DNA from: CAIYRG01 sp964494505
GTDB lineage: Bacteria; Pseudomonadota; Alphaproteobacteria; Micropepsales; Micropepsaceae
Assembly: GCA_964494505.1 (NCBI GenBank)
Contig: CAZBRO010000001.1
Coordinates: forward strand, 310,001 to 374,000
DNA: 64,000 bases
Direction: 5' to 3'
Part shown: one piece after another, positions 16,701 through 24,929 of the stretch
Layout: the number at the start of each line of letters is the position of its first letter
How positions within the stretch are numbered: position 1 is the first letter of the stretch
Translations under genes and position numbers: made by a program
The notes under the pieces: generated by a model
Databases searched by the model: none
Seen by the model: the letters and a program-made list of their open reading frames with translations, nothing else
Told to the model about the DNA's origin: nothing

Positions 16701-17169
16701 GCTTGCCGGCACCGTGATCCGGAAGCAGGAACGCCGGGGCAAGAGCGGCGATCCGTTCGCGTTCATCGCGCTCTCCGATCCCTCTGCGATGTTCGAGGTG
16801 ATGGTGTTTTCCGAGGCGCTCGCCAATGCGCGCCCGTTTCTGGAGGTCGGCCGGGGCATCGTGGTGCGCGTGGTCGGCGACTGGATCGACGACGAGCTGA
16901 AGCTGCGCACCATCGGCGTCGAGGACCTCGATACGGCAGCGGCCCAGGCGGGTGAGGGGCTGAAGATCAGGCTCGGGGACACCGGACCGATACCGGCCAT
17001 CGCGCGCGAATTGAAGCAGCCGGGGAAGGGGCTTATCACGCTCATCGTGCCGGGCGCCGCGGGCACTCAGGACGTCGAGATCGCCTTGCCGAAGCGGGTC
17101 CAGGTGAATCCACAGCTCAAGTCCACGCTCGCATCGCTCTCCGGCGTCCTCGAAATCGAGACGGTGTGA
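13705..17169 (+). CDS. dnaE: DNA polymerase III subunit alpha
   Basis: 1154-residue replicative polymerase DnaE1. Order: PHP domain (HLRVRS at residues 17-22), palm with catalytic aspartates D415 and D417 in PDFDIDF and D569 in KFDFLGL, fingers, tandem helix-hairpin-helix, and an OB domain near 980-1070. In the PHP domain the second histidine of the usual HLRVHSD is arginine, so the PHP metal site is probably degenerate and proofreading would come from a separate DnaQ. Length and intact catalytic residues argue for the replicative enzyme and not the damage-inducible DnaE2. The GAGG just before the ATG at 13705 supports the start. Confidence 0.96.
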   Translation: MGAEPVNGKNGHANFVHLRVRSCYSLLEGAVRPKELAKLAREMHMPAAAVTDTNNLFGVYEIADTLTKNGVQPIVGVTLSVDMAEAAPPHQGQPTTRSYPSVALLVKDAAGYVQLSKLLSSAYLDTEAGDLPHATAERLLSHAEGLILLTGGPNGPIDRLLGEGQPQAAEAALDKLAAAFGDRLYVELQRHGLAAEAAVEEKLIELAYAKNLPLVATNDVHFGREDMYEAHDALLCIADGTFLDVEERRRLTPEHRFKSAEEMTALFADLPEAIDNTLEIARRCAFRPKKRSPILPQFVPESGLPPADELRAQAQAGLKRRLAEHGLFAEEKTYWDRLEFELGVIVGMGFPGYFLIVSDFMKWTRANGIPVGVRGSGATSLVAWALDITNLDPIRFGLVFERFLNPERISMPDFDIDFCQERRDEVVRYVQAKYGRDKVGHIIALGSLQARAAVRDVGRVMQLPFSLVDRIAKLIPNPPGKPVSLSDAVANEPRLQQIAEQEEKVRPLFTIVEKIEGFYRHASTHPAGVVIGDRPLDEIVPLYRDPRSEMPVTQFDYEDAEKAGLVKFDFLGLKTLTVIAKSEELLKARGIQLDTQRIDFDDKPTFEMLARGECVGVFQLESQGMRDLIKKLKPDHINDLVALVALYRPGPMDSIPKYIACKHRREKPDYLTPMLEPILSETFGVMTYQEDVMRIARELAGYTMGEADLLRRAMGKKIPAEMAQHREKFIEGGKRHAIAPHISEQIFEQAAKFAGYGFNKGHAAAYAQVAYQTAFLKANYPVEFLAASMTLDAGNTDRLNIFRQEAARLDIEVRAPDINKSQAFFACDAGLGGGVIYYALAAVKNVGRQAMDHVVATREEGGPFRSIADFARRIDPRLVNKRAFESLVRAGAFDALHKNRRQLVQSADIILGDAARNMRDRDVGQSSLFGAAETQREALPLPHVDDWPVHEKLAEEFAAIGFYLSGHPLDSYAQPLKRLGITPYADLLADARRSSVKATLAGTVIRKQERRGKSGDPFAFIALSDPSAMFEVMVFSEALANARPFLEVGRGIVVRVVGDWIDDELKLRTIGVEDLDTAAAQAGEGLKIRLGDTGPIPAIARELKQPGKGLITLIVPGAAGTQDVEIALPKRVQVNPQLKSTLASLSGVLEIETV

Positions 17170-17459
17170 TGGCTGGCCGCATGTGGCTCTATGCGGCCAC
17201 CGCGCTCGATCTTTTCCTGCTTGTTCCCGGTTTCTACATGGCGATTTCGGCTGTCGATGTCGTCAGCCGAAGCGAGCGGTCGCCTTATGAGGTCGGCATT
17301 GGGGTGCTGTTTTTCGCGCTTCCGGTATTTGCCATCGCGTGTCCCTTGGCCGGATGGCGGGCGCGGCGGCTCCGCCGTCCGACGCGCAATGTCGTGGGTC
17401 TCTTCGCGGCTCCCTGGGTCTATGCCGCGTTCCTGGTTGCGTTCCTGAACTATGGCTAG
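17169..17459 (+). CDS. Small three-helix membrane protein
   Basis: 96-residue protein of unknown function. Three hydrophobic helices are visible (about 5-26, 39-60 and 75-94) with an Arg-rich loop WRARRLRRPTRN between the second and third, predicting a cytoplasmic loop. Its ATG overlaps the dnaE stop (TGATG), so it is probably co-translated with dnaE; a GTG one codon earlier is also possible. It converges on the next gene, overlapping its stop by four bases. I do not recognise a family. Confidence 0.65.
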   Translation: MAGRMWLYAATALDLFLLVPGFYMAISAVDVVSRSERSPYEVGIGVLFFALPVFAIACPLAGWRARRLRRPTRNVVGLFAAPWVYAAFLVAFLNYG

Positions 17460-19696
17460 AAGCGAAAGGTGTGCCCGAGCCGGATGGAGAGCAGGGAGCG
17501 CTGGGGATCGAAGCGCTGGCGCGAAAAGAACGTCTCGCCGGTGACGATCGCCCCTTGCGCGAAGGAGACGAAGATCTCGTTCCCCGGCTCATATTCCCAG
17601 CGATAGCGGGCGAGAAACGCGAAATTCGCGCTGATGTTGTCGTATTGCCCCTGCAGGTCGAGCGACATGTCCGGCATGAAATTGACGATCGCTTCGAGCG
17701 CCAGCAGATGGATGTCGACGCGCCCGGCCGGAAGCTCGATTGTGGTGAGTTCGTAGCTCGGCAGGAATTCGAAATAGGCGTTCGGCCGATACGAGAGGCT
17801 CGATTTCAGGTGCACCGAGCGTCCGTCATAAAAGCCGCAGCAGGTGATTTCGGTGTCGATGGCGAGCGGGCGTCCATCGAAGGTCTTGAACCGCACATCC
17901 AGGTTCGCCCAATCGTAGCTTGCCGCGGGCACCGCGATGTTGCCCGGCAGGAAGAATTTCGCCGGCACGTTCTCGGCCGTGTCGATCAGTTTGAACCATA
18001 CCTCGTCGCCGGCTCGACTCGCGGCATGAACGACGATGTCGTTGGCGCGGGATTCCAGCCTGTCGTGCAAGTCGGTGACGAACTCGTAATCGGTGTCGAA
18101 ATCGAGTTCGTTCAAATAGCTTCCGCGATAGCGGTCCAGCCGCGTCAGCACCCCGTCATATTGGCGGATGCCGGTGCGGTTGATGAAGCCGAGCGCCGGC
18201 TTGAAGTTCTCGCCGATCTCCTTGAACACGAAATCCCCGCCCCATGGCTCGTTGGGGAAGCCTATGGCAAGGGCCATCGAGTGGTCGTCGCCCACGGCGC
18301 TGGAGAAGCTGCGGTCGTAATAGAGGTCGGTGGTGAAGACGTTGCGCCCGAGAAAGTTGGAATCGAGATATTGGAAATCGGCGCCCGCGACCGTGTTCTT
18401 GCTCTTTCCGGTGGGATCGCCGTCGGTGAACACCATGCCGAACTTCGACTGCGAAAAGATCGGGTGGGTGATGCGCACGGCCGACAGCGTCTGACCGGGC
18501 GTCGCCGGTGTCGGGTTCGTCCGTACGCTGAGCGCGCCGATTCCGAAGTCCCCGAATTCGCCGGACAGTTTGCCGCCCGCCAGGATGCTCACCGGCACGC
18601 CTTGCACGAGGCCGATATTGCGCGAGAAGAAGGGCCGCCCATTGTTCGAGTTCTTGTCGTTGTAATTGCGCATGAAATTGTGGCCGCCGAATTCGAAGGC
18701 GGCAGCGTCCTGCAGGAAGAAATCGCGCGTCTCGGGCGTGAACAGGGAAAACCGGGTGGTATTGACCTGCCTGACGTCGAGGGGCGCGTCGGAAAAGTCG
18801 GGATTGACGGTCAATGTGCCGGTGAGCGCCGGGGTGATCCGGTAAAAGGCGTCGCCGCCTTCGGCGATGCTGAAGCTCGTTCCGTCATTCGGATTCTGCC
18901 AATCGCGCTTTGTCCTCGCTGCGCCGTAGACGTGAACGTCCAGGCCGAGCCCGCGATTGATGCCCTCGATTCCGGTCAGATTCCCGTTCTGGCTGATATC
19001 GGTGAAAGCGAGCGTCGGATTGAAGCCCGACCAATATTCGCGCTCGTTCTTGTGGCGGATGCGGCGGGAGAAATCGAAGCCCCATTCGGACTGCCCGGGA
19101 TCGTAGGAAAGATCGCGGAACGGAATCGCCACTTCCGCCGTCCAGCCGTCTTTCACCTGGCGTACGCGCGCCGCCCAGATCGTGTTCCACTGGGTCAGTT
19201 CCTGCGTGTTGTTGAGTTCGAGTTCGTCGGTGCGTCCGCCCGAAGCGCCCACTTCGAAGCTGTAGGCGTTGTGCCGCGTTTGGCCCGGGTCGAGCTGAAT
19301 GACAAAGGAGTCGGAGGTATAGAGCGGTCCGTCGCGCTGCATCGAACGGACGACGATGTCGCCGGGCATGCTGTCGTAATTGTAGACGCTGAAATAGAGA
19401 TTGTTCTCGTCATAGAGAATGCGCAGCACCGTGCGTTCGGTCGGTTTGGTGCCGGGATTGGGCTGCTTCTGGGTGAACTCTTCTATGATTGTCGCCTTCG
19501 CCCACACGGGATCGGAAACGTCGCCGTCGATGGTGGGCGCTTCGTTGGTTTGGATGCGTGTAGCCTTGGCGGTCGGCCGTACAAATCCCGCGCTCGCCGG
19601 AGCAGCGGGCTGTGCGGCTCCGTTGCTGCTTGCAAGAAAAAGAAACACAAGCACCGGCGCCGCTATCGCGCCGAGCGCAGAACCCCTCGATGGCAC
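17456..19696 (-). CDS. Outer-membrane DUF5916-like protein with CBM9-type N-terminal domain
   Basis: 746-residue exported protein. Residues 1-28 are a signal peptide. From about 48 the sequence TNEAPTIDGDVSDPVWAKA opens a CBM9-like beta-sandwich, as in DUF5916 proteins. The remaining roughly 500 residues show repeated short beta-strands with aromatic ends and finish HTFRF, the terminal-Phe signature of an outer-membrane beta-barrel. The family's function is not established; a role in carbohydrate or peptide handling at the surface is a guess. It is divergent from rpsB and lies alone on the reverse strand. Confidence 0.8.
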   Translation of the reverse strand: MPSRGSALGAIAAPVLVFLFLASSNGAAQPAAPASAGFVRPTAKATRIQTNEAPTIDGDVSDPVWAKATIIEEFTQKQPNPGTKPTERTVLRILYDENNLYFSVYNYDSMPGDIVVRSMQRDGPLYTSDSFVIQLDPGQTRHNAYSFEVGASGGRTDELELNNTQELTQWNTIWAARVRQVKDGWTAEVAIPFRDLSYDPGQSEWGFDFSRRIRHKNEREYWSGFNPTLAFTDISQNGNLTGIEGINRGLGLDVHVYGAARTKRDWQNPNDGTSFSIAEGGDAFYRITPALTGTLTVNPDFSDAPLDVRQVNTTRFSLFTPETRDFFLQDAAAFEFGGHNFMRNYNDKNSNNGRPFFSRNIGLVQGVPVSILAGGKLSGEFGDFGIGALSVRTNPTPATPGQTLSAVRITHPIFSQSKFGMVFTDGDPTGKSKNTVAGADFQYLDSNFLGRNVFTTDLYYDRSFSSAVGDDHSMALAIGFPNEPWGGDFVFKEIGENFKPALGFINRTGIRQYDGVLTRLDRYRGSYLNELDFDTDYEFVTDLHDRLESRANDIVVHAASRAGDEVWFKLIDTAENVPAKFFLPGNIAVPAASYDWANLDVRFKTFDGRPLAIDTEITCCGFYDGRSVHLKSSLSYRPNAYFEFLPSYELTTIELPAGRVDIHLLALEAIVNFMPDMSLDLQGQYDNISANFAFLARYRWEYEPGNEIFVSFAQGAIVTGETFFSRQRFDPQRSLLSIRLGHTFRF

Positions 19697-19841
19697 GTTT
19701 CCCCCGGCGCGGTTTTCCGCCCGATTTGTGGCTTTTGTTGGCGGATTATGACGCGTTTGTCATCTCCGGGATATTGCGGGAATGAGCATAAATGTGCGGC
19801 GCGAAGCCGCCTTTGGCGGGCTGTAAGCACCGGCCGGGCGC

Positions 19842-19870
19842 TTGCGTCGCCGGGCGGACCTCCCTATAAG
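19842..19870 (+). promoter_or_regulatory. Probable rpsB-tsf promoter
   Basis: TTGCGT at 19842-19847 and TATAAG at 19865-19870 are separated by 17 bases, a good sigma-70 match. Transcription would start about 115 bases before the rpsB ATG and produce the structured leader described next. From 19697 to here, between the divergent genes, I see nothing else. Confidence 0.6.
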
Positions 19871-19892
19871 CGCCGCCATCCCGCACGCGGGG

Positions 19893-19993
19893 CCGGGCGT
19901 TCAGCCGAGTTGGCTGGGGCCCTTCCGGTGTTTGTAGGTTTCCACCCTACAAATCACCCCCGCGCCAGGCTGAACCGGAAAACAGGAGTGAAC
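19893..19993 (+). promoter_or_regulatory. Structured 5' leader of rpsB, candidate autoregulatory element
   Basis: GTTCAGCC at 19899-19906 pairs perfectly with GGCTGAAC at 19968-19975, and this outer stem can be extended by CCGG/CGG outside it. Inside lies a second perfect 8-base stem, TTTGTAGG (19931-19938) with CCTACAAA (19946-19953), closing a 7-base loop. The outer stem ends 18 bases before the rpsB ATG, next to the Shine-Dalgarno AGGAG. S2 represses its own operon through the leader RNA in gammaproteobacteria; an equivalent role here is inferred. Confidence 0.5.
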
Positions 19994-20785
19994 ATGGCAC
20001 TGCCAGATTTCAATTTGCGCCAGCTTCTCGAATCGGGCGCGCATTTCGGTCATCGCACCCAGCGCTGGAACCCCAAAATGGGGTCCTACATTTTCGGGGT
20101 GCGGAACGACATCCACATCATCGACCTGACCCAAACCGTGCCGCTGATGCATCAGGCACTCGTTGCCATGCGCGATGTGGTGGCGGGCGGCGGCCGCGTG
20201 CTGTTCGTCGGCACCAAGCGCCAGGCGTCAGAGCCGGTTGCCGCCGCAGCCAAGCGCTGCGCGCAGTATTTCGTCAATCACCGCTGGCTCGGCGGCACGC
20301 TGACCAATTGGCAGACGATTTCGCACTCGATCAAGCGGCTGAGGAACGTCGAAGAGACGCTGACCTCCGCCCACACGTCGGGCCTGACCAAGAAAGAGCT
20401 GCTCCAGATCATGCGCGAGCGCGACAAGCTCGAACGCTCGCTCGGCGGCATCAAGGACATGGGCGGTCTGCCCAACATGCTGTTCGTGATCGACACCAAC
20501 AAGGAATCGATCGCAATAGCCGAAGCCCGCAAGCTCGATATTCCGGTGGCCGCAATCCTCGATTCCAATTCGGACCCGGATGGCATTGCCTTCCCGATCC
20601 CAGGCAATGACGACGCGTCCCGCGCGATTGCGCTTTATTGCGATCTGGCGGCGCGCGCGGTGATCGATGGTCTTTCGGAGAGCCAGGTCGCGGCAGGCGC
20701 CGATATCGGCGAAGCCGAGCACGTGATCGAAGATCTCACCCCGCCGTCTCATTCGGCGGAAGTCGAAGCGAGCCCTCTGGGCTGA
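19994..20785 (+). CDS. rpsB: 30S ribosomal protein S2
   Basis: 263-residue S2, which binds the 30S subunit late in assembly and is needed to recruit S1. Family signatures are clear: LLESGAHFGHRTQRWNPKM at residues 10-28, FVGTKRQA near 70, RWLGGTLTNW near 98, and PIPGNDDASRAI near 205. A Shine-Dalgarno AGGAG lies seven bases before the ATG. The acidic C-terminal tail (about 235-263) is usual for Alphaproteobacteria. It is followed by tsf after 45 bases, the standard pairing. Confidence 0.98.
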   Translation: MALPDFNLRQLLESGAHFGHRTQRWNPKMGSYIFGVRNDIHIIDLTQTVPLMHQALVAMRDVVAGGGRVLFVGTKRQASEPVAAAAKRCAQYFVNHRWLGGTLTNWQTISHSIKRLRNVEETLTSAHTSGLTKKELLQIMRERDKLERSLGGIKDMGGLPNMLFVIDTNKESIAIAEARKLDIPVAAILDSNSDPDGIAFPIPGNDDASRAIALYCDLAARAVIDGLSESQVAAGADIGEAEHVIEDLTPPSHSAEVEASPLG

Positions 20786-20830
20786 TTTCGCACCTACCAA
20801 TCTGAAACCGGGGGCGAAAGGAAGATTCCA

Positions 20831-21754
20831 ATGGCGAATATTACGGCCGGTATGGTGAAAGACCTGCGCGACAAGACGGGCGCGGGCATGATGGATTGCA
20901 AGGCCGCGCTGGGTGAAACCAGCGGCAACGTCGAAGCCGCGATCGATTGGCTGCGCAAGAAGGGGCTCGCGAAGGCCGCCAAGAAGGCCGGCCGCATCGC
21001 CGCCGACGGCTTGATCGGTGTCGCGATTCGCGGCGGGCGCGGCGCCATCGTGGAGGTGAATTCCGAAACCGATTTCGTGGCGCGCGGCGGCGAGTTCCAG
21101 ACTTTCGTGAGCAAGGCCGCGCAGCAGGCGCTCGAAGCCGAAGGCGATCTCGAGCGCATGCTCGCCGGATCGCTCGATGGCGGCGCGTCGGTTGCGGACG
21201 TGCTTTCCGCGCTGATCGGGAAAGTCGGCGAGAATATGTCGGTCCGCCGTTCGGCCGCCCTGTCGGTGCAGCCGGGCGTGGTGGCGTCCTATATCCACAA
21301 TGCGGTGGCCCCTGACCTCGGCAAGATCGGCGTGCTGGTGGCGCTCGAATCGGCCGGAGATTCCGGAAAGCTGATGACGCTTGGCAAGCAGCTCGCCATG
21401 CATGTCGCAGCCGCCAATCCGCTGGCCCTGAGTGTCGACTCGCTTCCCTCCGATGTGGCGGCGCGCGAACGGGCGATCTATGCCGATCAGGCGCGCCAAT
21501 CGGGCAAGCCCGAGAATGTCATCGAAAAGATGATCGAAGGCCGGATGCGCAAATTCTACGAGGAATCGGTGCTGCTCTCACAGGTCTTTGTGATCGACGG
21601 CGAAACTCAGGTCGCCAAGGTCCTGGAGAACGCCGGGAAGGATATCGGCGCGGCTGTAGCGATCACGGGCTTCGTGCGGTTTGCCGTGGGCGAGGGCATC
21701 GACAAGCCCACCACCGACTTTGCGGCCGAAGTCAAAGCGACGGCGGGATTGTAA
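20831..21754 (+). CDS. tsf: Translation elongation factor Ts
   Basis: 307-residue EF-Ts, the nucleotide exchange factor for EF-Tu. The UBA-like N-terminal domain contains VKDLRDKTGAGMMDCKAAL, and the exchange core carries NSETDFVARGGEFQ, both diagnostic. AAGGAAG precedes the ATG. It is full length and lies between rpsB and pyrH, as in most Proteobacteria. Confidence 0.98.
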   Translation: MANITAGMVKDLRDKTGAGMMDCKAALGETSGNVEAAIDWLRKKGLAKAAKKAGRIAADGLIGVAIRGGRGAIVEVNSETDFVARGGEFQTFVSKAAQQALEAEGDLERMLAGSLDGGASVADVLSALIGKVGENMSVRRSAALSVQPGVVASYIHNAVAPDLGKIGVLVALESAGDSGKLMTLGKQLAMHVAAANPLALSVDSLPSDVAARERAIYADQARQSGKPENVIEKMIEGRMRKFYEESVLLSQVFVIDGETQVAKVLENAGKDIGAAVAITGFVRFAVGEGIDKPTTDFAAEVKATAGL

Positions 21755-21781
21755 TCGAGACTCATTCTCATGCCGGGCGCG

Positions 21782-21810
21782 TGAGGCCAGCGGAGGATTG
21801 CGCGGCCTCA
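21782..21810 (+). terminator. Possible hairpin between tsf and pyrH
   Basis: TGAGGCC at 21782-21788 pairs with GGCCTCA at 21804-21810 across a 15-base loop. No T-run follows, so this may be an attenuator or processing hairpin and not a true terminator. The 119-base spacer holds nothing else visible except the pyrH Shine-Dalgarno AGGAG. Confidence 0.3.
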
Positions 21811-21873
21811 TGGCTTCCGATTGCCGCAGGATGAGGTAAGTTCGCCTCAAATTCCGCCTATTCAGGAGTTCTC

Positions 21874-22596
21874 ATGGCCGCCCTCCGATATCGCCGGGTT
21901 CTGCTCAAAGTGTCCGGCGAAGCGCTGATGGGCGATCAGTCTTATGGGATCGACGTTTCGACGGTCGAACGCATTGCCTCCGACGTCAAGGAAGCCGCCG
22001 AGGCTGGAGCCGAGATCTGCATGGTCATCGGCGGCGGCAACATCTTCCGTGGGCTTTCGGGGGCGGCCGCCGGCATCGACCGCTCGACGGCGGACTATAT
22101 GGGGATGCTGGCAACCGTGATGAACGCGCTCGCCATGCAGGCCGCGCTCGAACGGGCGGGGCTCCCCACCCGGGTCCAATCGGCCATCCCGATGATGTCC
22201 ATCTGTGAGCCCTATATCCGCCGGCGGGCCATCCGGCACATGGAGAAGGGCCGGGTGGTGATCTTTGCCGCCGGCACGGGCAACCCTTTCTTCACCACCG
22301 ACACGGCGGCGGCCTTGCGAGCGGCCGAGATGGCCTGCGACGCCATGTTCAAGGCGACCCAGGTGGACGGGGTCTACAGCGACGACCCCAAACGGGTGAA
22401 AAACGCCGAACGCTATGATTTTCTTTCCTATCATGAGGTATTATCCCGCGATCTGAAGGTGATGGACGCCTCCGCCATTTCACTGTCGCGCGAGAACGGC
22501 ATCCCGATCGTGGTCTTCTCGATTCACGAAAAGGGAAACTTCTCCGCGATATTGAAAGGGGAGGGACGTTCGACGGTGATCGCGGATCGGCTTTAG
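21874..22596 (+). CDS. pyrH: UMP kinase
   Basis: 240-residue hexameric UMP kinase of the amino-acid-kinase family, making UDP from UMP for pyrimidine nucleotides. The N-terminal LLKVSGEALMG phosphate-binding motif, IGGGNIFRG, and the ATP-binding stretch TGNPFFTTDTAA are present. AGGAG before the ATG supports the start. It lies in the conserved tsf-pyrH-frr run. Confidence 0.97.
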   Translation: MAALRYRRVLLKVSGEALMGDQSYGIDVSTVERIASDVKEAAEAGAEICMVIGGGNIFRGLSGAAAGIDRSTADYMGMLATVMNALAMQAALERAGLPTRVQSAIPMMSICEPYIRRRAIRHMEKGRVVIFAAGTGNPFFTTDTAAALRAAEMACDAMFKATQVDGVYSDDPKRVKNAERYDFLSYHEVLSRDLKVMDASAISLSRENGIPIVVFSIHEKGNFSAILKGEGRSTVIADRL

Positions 22597-22619
22597 AGCG
22601 AACGTGACGGAGACAAGGG

Positions 22620-23186
22620 ATGGCTCAACTGCCCCCATTCGACAAGGAAGACATGAAACGGCGCATGAAAGGCGCCGTCGCGACCGTGAAGCACGAATTC
22701 GCGGGCTTGCGGACGGGCCGCGCCAATACCGCCATTCTCGAGCCTGTCACGGTCGAAGCCTATGGCAGCACCATGCCGCTCGCCCAGGTCGGCACCGTCA
22801 ACGCGCCCGAGCCCCGTCTTCTGACCGTGCAGGTCTGGGATAAGAGCCTTGCCAAAGCGGTGGACAAGGCAATTCGCGACGCCGGTCTGGGTCTCAATCC
22901 GCAGCTGGACGGCCAGCTCGTGCGCATCCCTATTCCGGAGTTGAACGAGGAGCGCCGCCGGGAATTGGCCAAGCTTGCACACAAATATGCCGAGGCCGCC
23001 CGTGTCGCGATCCGCAATGTGCGGCGCGACGGCATGGATCATTTGAAGCGGCTCGAGAAGGACCACGCCATCAGCGAAGACCAGCAAAGAAAACTCGCCG
23101 ACGAATTACAAAAGATGACCGATGAGAACGTGCACGAGGTCGACGCCGCTTTGGCCTCCAAGGAGCAGGAGATCATGCACGTTTAG
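22620..23186 (+). CDS. frr: Ribosome recycling factor
   Basis: 188-residue RRF, which splits post-termination ribosomes together with EF-G. The conserved N-terminal FAGLRTGRANTAILEPV, the DKSLAKAVDKAI and LTEERR-like LNEERRRELAKLA segments are present. GGAG lies upstream of the ATG. Length is normal and the position between pyrH and uppS is standard. Confidence 0.98.
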   Translation: MAQLPPFDKEDMKRRMKGAVATVKHEFAGLRTGRANTAILEPVTVEAYGSTMPLAQVGTVNAPEPRLLTVQVWDKSLAKAVDKAIRDAGLGLNPQLDGQLVRIPIPELNEERRRELAKLAHKYAEAARVAIRNVRRDGMDHLKRLEKDHAISEDQQRKLADELQKMTDENVHEVDAALASKEQEIMHV

Positions 23187-23191
23187 GCGGC

Positions 23192-24061
23192 ATGGGAGTT
23201 GCGTTGCGTCTTGAGACGACAAAGAAGGAAAGCAGTTTGACCAAACCGATGTTGGAGTCCACGCCCCCAGAAGCGGCCTCGCCGGGCGGCATGCCCAAGC
23301 ACGTTGCCCTCATCATGGATGGCAACGGCCGCTGGGCGAAGAACCGGCTGTTGCCGCGCGAAGCCGGTCACGTTAAAGGCATCGCCGCTGTTCGCGACGT
23401 GGTGCGTGCGGCGCGTGAACTTGGACTTCAATATCTGACGCTCTACACCTTCTCCACCGAGAACTGGCGCCGGCCGGCATCCGAGGTCCGCCATCTGATG
23501 GGCCTCTTCCGCCGCTATTGCCGCGCCGATATCGAGAAGCTCCACCGCCACAATGTGCGCGTCCGCTTCATCGGTGCGCGCGCCGGCCTCGATGCCGACA
23601 TTGCGGAACTGATCGAGAGCGCCGAATCGCTCACCGCCAACAACACCGCGCTGAACCTTGCCTTCGCTTTCAATTACGGCTCGCGCGAGGAAATCGCGGA
23701 ATCTGCGCGCGCGCTTGCGCGGGATGTGGCGGCGGGTCGGCTCGATCCGGAGAAGATCACGCCGGGCATGATCGGCAGCGCCATGCAGAGCGCAGGAATC
23801 CCCGATGCCGACCTGGTTATCCGCAGCGGCGGCGAGAGGCGGCTTTCCAATTTTCTGCTCTGGCAGGCGGCCTATGCCGAACTCGTTTTCACGGACAAAT
23901 TGTGGCCCGATTTCGGGGCCGCCGATTTGAAGGCGGCACTTGATGAGTTCGCCCGCCGCGAACGGCGCTTCGGCGGAGTTCCGGCCGCCTCGCGCGGAGA
24001 ATGTTCGTTGGGTGAGGCTGCGGTCCGCGCTCTCGTGGCCGAAGTGTTCGAAGCCGACTGA
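23192..24061 (+). CDS. uppS: Undecaprenyl diphosphate synthase
   Basis: 289-residue cis-prenyltransferase making the C55 lipid carrier for peptidoglycan and other envelope glycans. The catalytic aspartate is D43 in IMDGNGRWAKNR, with YTFSTENWRRP near 90 and the C-terminal RSGGERRLSNFLLWQ. The start is uncertain: ATG 23192 adds about 20 poorly conserved residues, and a TTG at 23237 or ATG at 23249 could also be used. It lies six bases after frr and in front of cdsA, as usual. Confidence 0.95.
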   Translation: MGVALRLETTKKESSLTKPMLESTPPEAASPGGMPKHVALIMDGNGRWAKNRLLPREAGHVKGIAAVRDVVRAARELGLQYLTLYTFSTENWRRPASEVRHLMGLFRRYCRADIEKLHRHNVRVRFIGARAGLDADIAELIESAESLTANNTALNLAFAFNYGSREEIAESARALARDVAAGRLDPEKITPGMIGSAMQSAGIPDADLVIRSGGERRLSNFLLWQAAYAELVFTDKLWPDFGAADLKAALDEFARRERRFGGVPAASRGECSLGEAAVRALVAEVFEAD

Positions 24062-24083
24062 AGGCTTGAGGGTTTTCTCCATC

Positions 24084-24929
24084 GTGACAGATACACAGCC
24101 CTCGATGCCCGCCCGGTTCGACTTTCCGGTGCGCGCGGCTTCGGGGCTGGTGCTGGCTGTGGTCGCCATTGCGGCCGTGATGGTGGGCGGAACGGTGTTT
24201 GCCGCCTTTGTCGCGGTCGCTGCGGTTGCCGCTTTGCGCGAGTGGCACCGGCTGGTGAACGGGGGACGCTTCGCGCGTGAAATGATCCCCACGGCGATAG
24301 CGGCTGCAGTTGCGGTATGGCTCGCGGGACCTGTCGGCAATCTCGACGGAGCGCTGCTGGTGATTCTACTGGGCGCGGGTGCCTCGGCGCTTGTTTTCGC
24401 CTTGCGCGGCCGGGCGGAGCGCTGGCCGATGCCCTGGCACGCGCTGGGTGCGCTCTATGTCGGTCTACCGGTAATTGCATTAGCGGTTCTCAGAAGCGCG
24501 CCAAGGGGAGCGGCCATTGTCGGCGCGCTGTTCGTGGCGGTGTGGGCCGCCGACACGGGTGCCCTGCTTTTCGGCCGTCTCTTCGGTGGACCGAAGCTGG
24601 TGCCCGTACTGTCTCCCAATAAGACCTGGGCCGGGTTTCTCGGCGGCACGCTTGCGGCAATGCTCGCCGAAGCGGTTTATGTGCTTCTTCTCAATGGCAG
24701 CGTGCCGAAGGCGCTGATCTTCGGCGGGCTGCTCGCGCTTTCCGCGCATTGCGGCGATCTGTTCGAATCCTGGGTGAAGCGGCAATTCCACGCCAAGGAC
24801 ATGGGACACCTGATCCCCGGCCATGGCGGTATCCTCGACCGCATCGACAGCGTGTTGTTTGCGGCACCCGTGTGCGTGGCGTTGTTATTCCTTGCCGGTC
24901 TCGATCCGCTCGGCGGCGCACGCCCATGA
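24084..24929 (+). CDS. cdsA: Phosphatidate cytidylyltransferase
   Basis: 281-residue inner-membrane enzyme that makes CDP-diacylglycerol from phosphatidate and CTP, the branch point of phospholipid synthesis. It has about eight hydrophobic helices and the C-terminal family signature DMGHLIPGHGGILDRIDS. The start is inferred as GTG 24084, 22 bases after uppS; ATG 24105 would also leave the first helix intact. It overlaps dxr by four bases (ATGA). Confidence 0.93.
   Translation: MTDTQPSMPARFDFPVRAASGLVLAVVAIAAVMVGGTVFAAFVAVAAVAALREWHRLVNGGRFAREMIPTAIAAAVAVWLAGPVGNLDGALLVILLGAGASALVFALRGRAERWPMPWHALGALYVGLPVIALAVLRSAPRGAAIVGALFVAVWAADTGALLFGRLFGGPKLVPVLSPNKTWAGFLGGTLAAMLAEAVYVLLLNGSVPKALIFGGLLALSAHCGDLFESWVKRQFHAKDMGHLIPGHGGILDRIDSVLFAAPVCVALLFLAGLDPLGGARP

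Noticed and set aside
17339..19993. Long frame that would extend rpsB upstream by about 880 codons
   Set aside because: It is antisense to the outer-membrane protein gene; rpsB has a clear ribosome site and conserved N-terminus at 19994.
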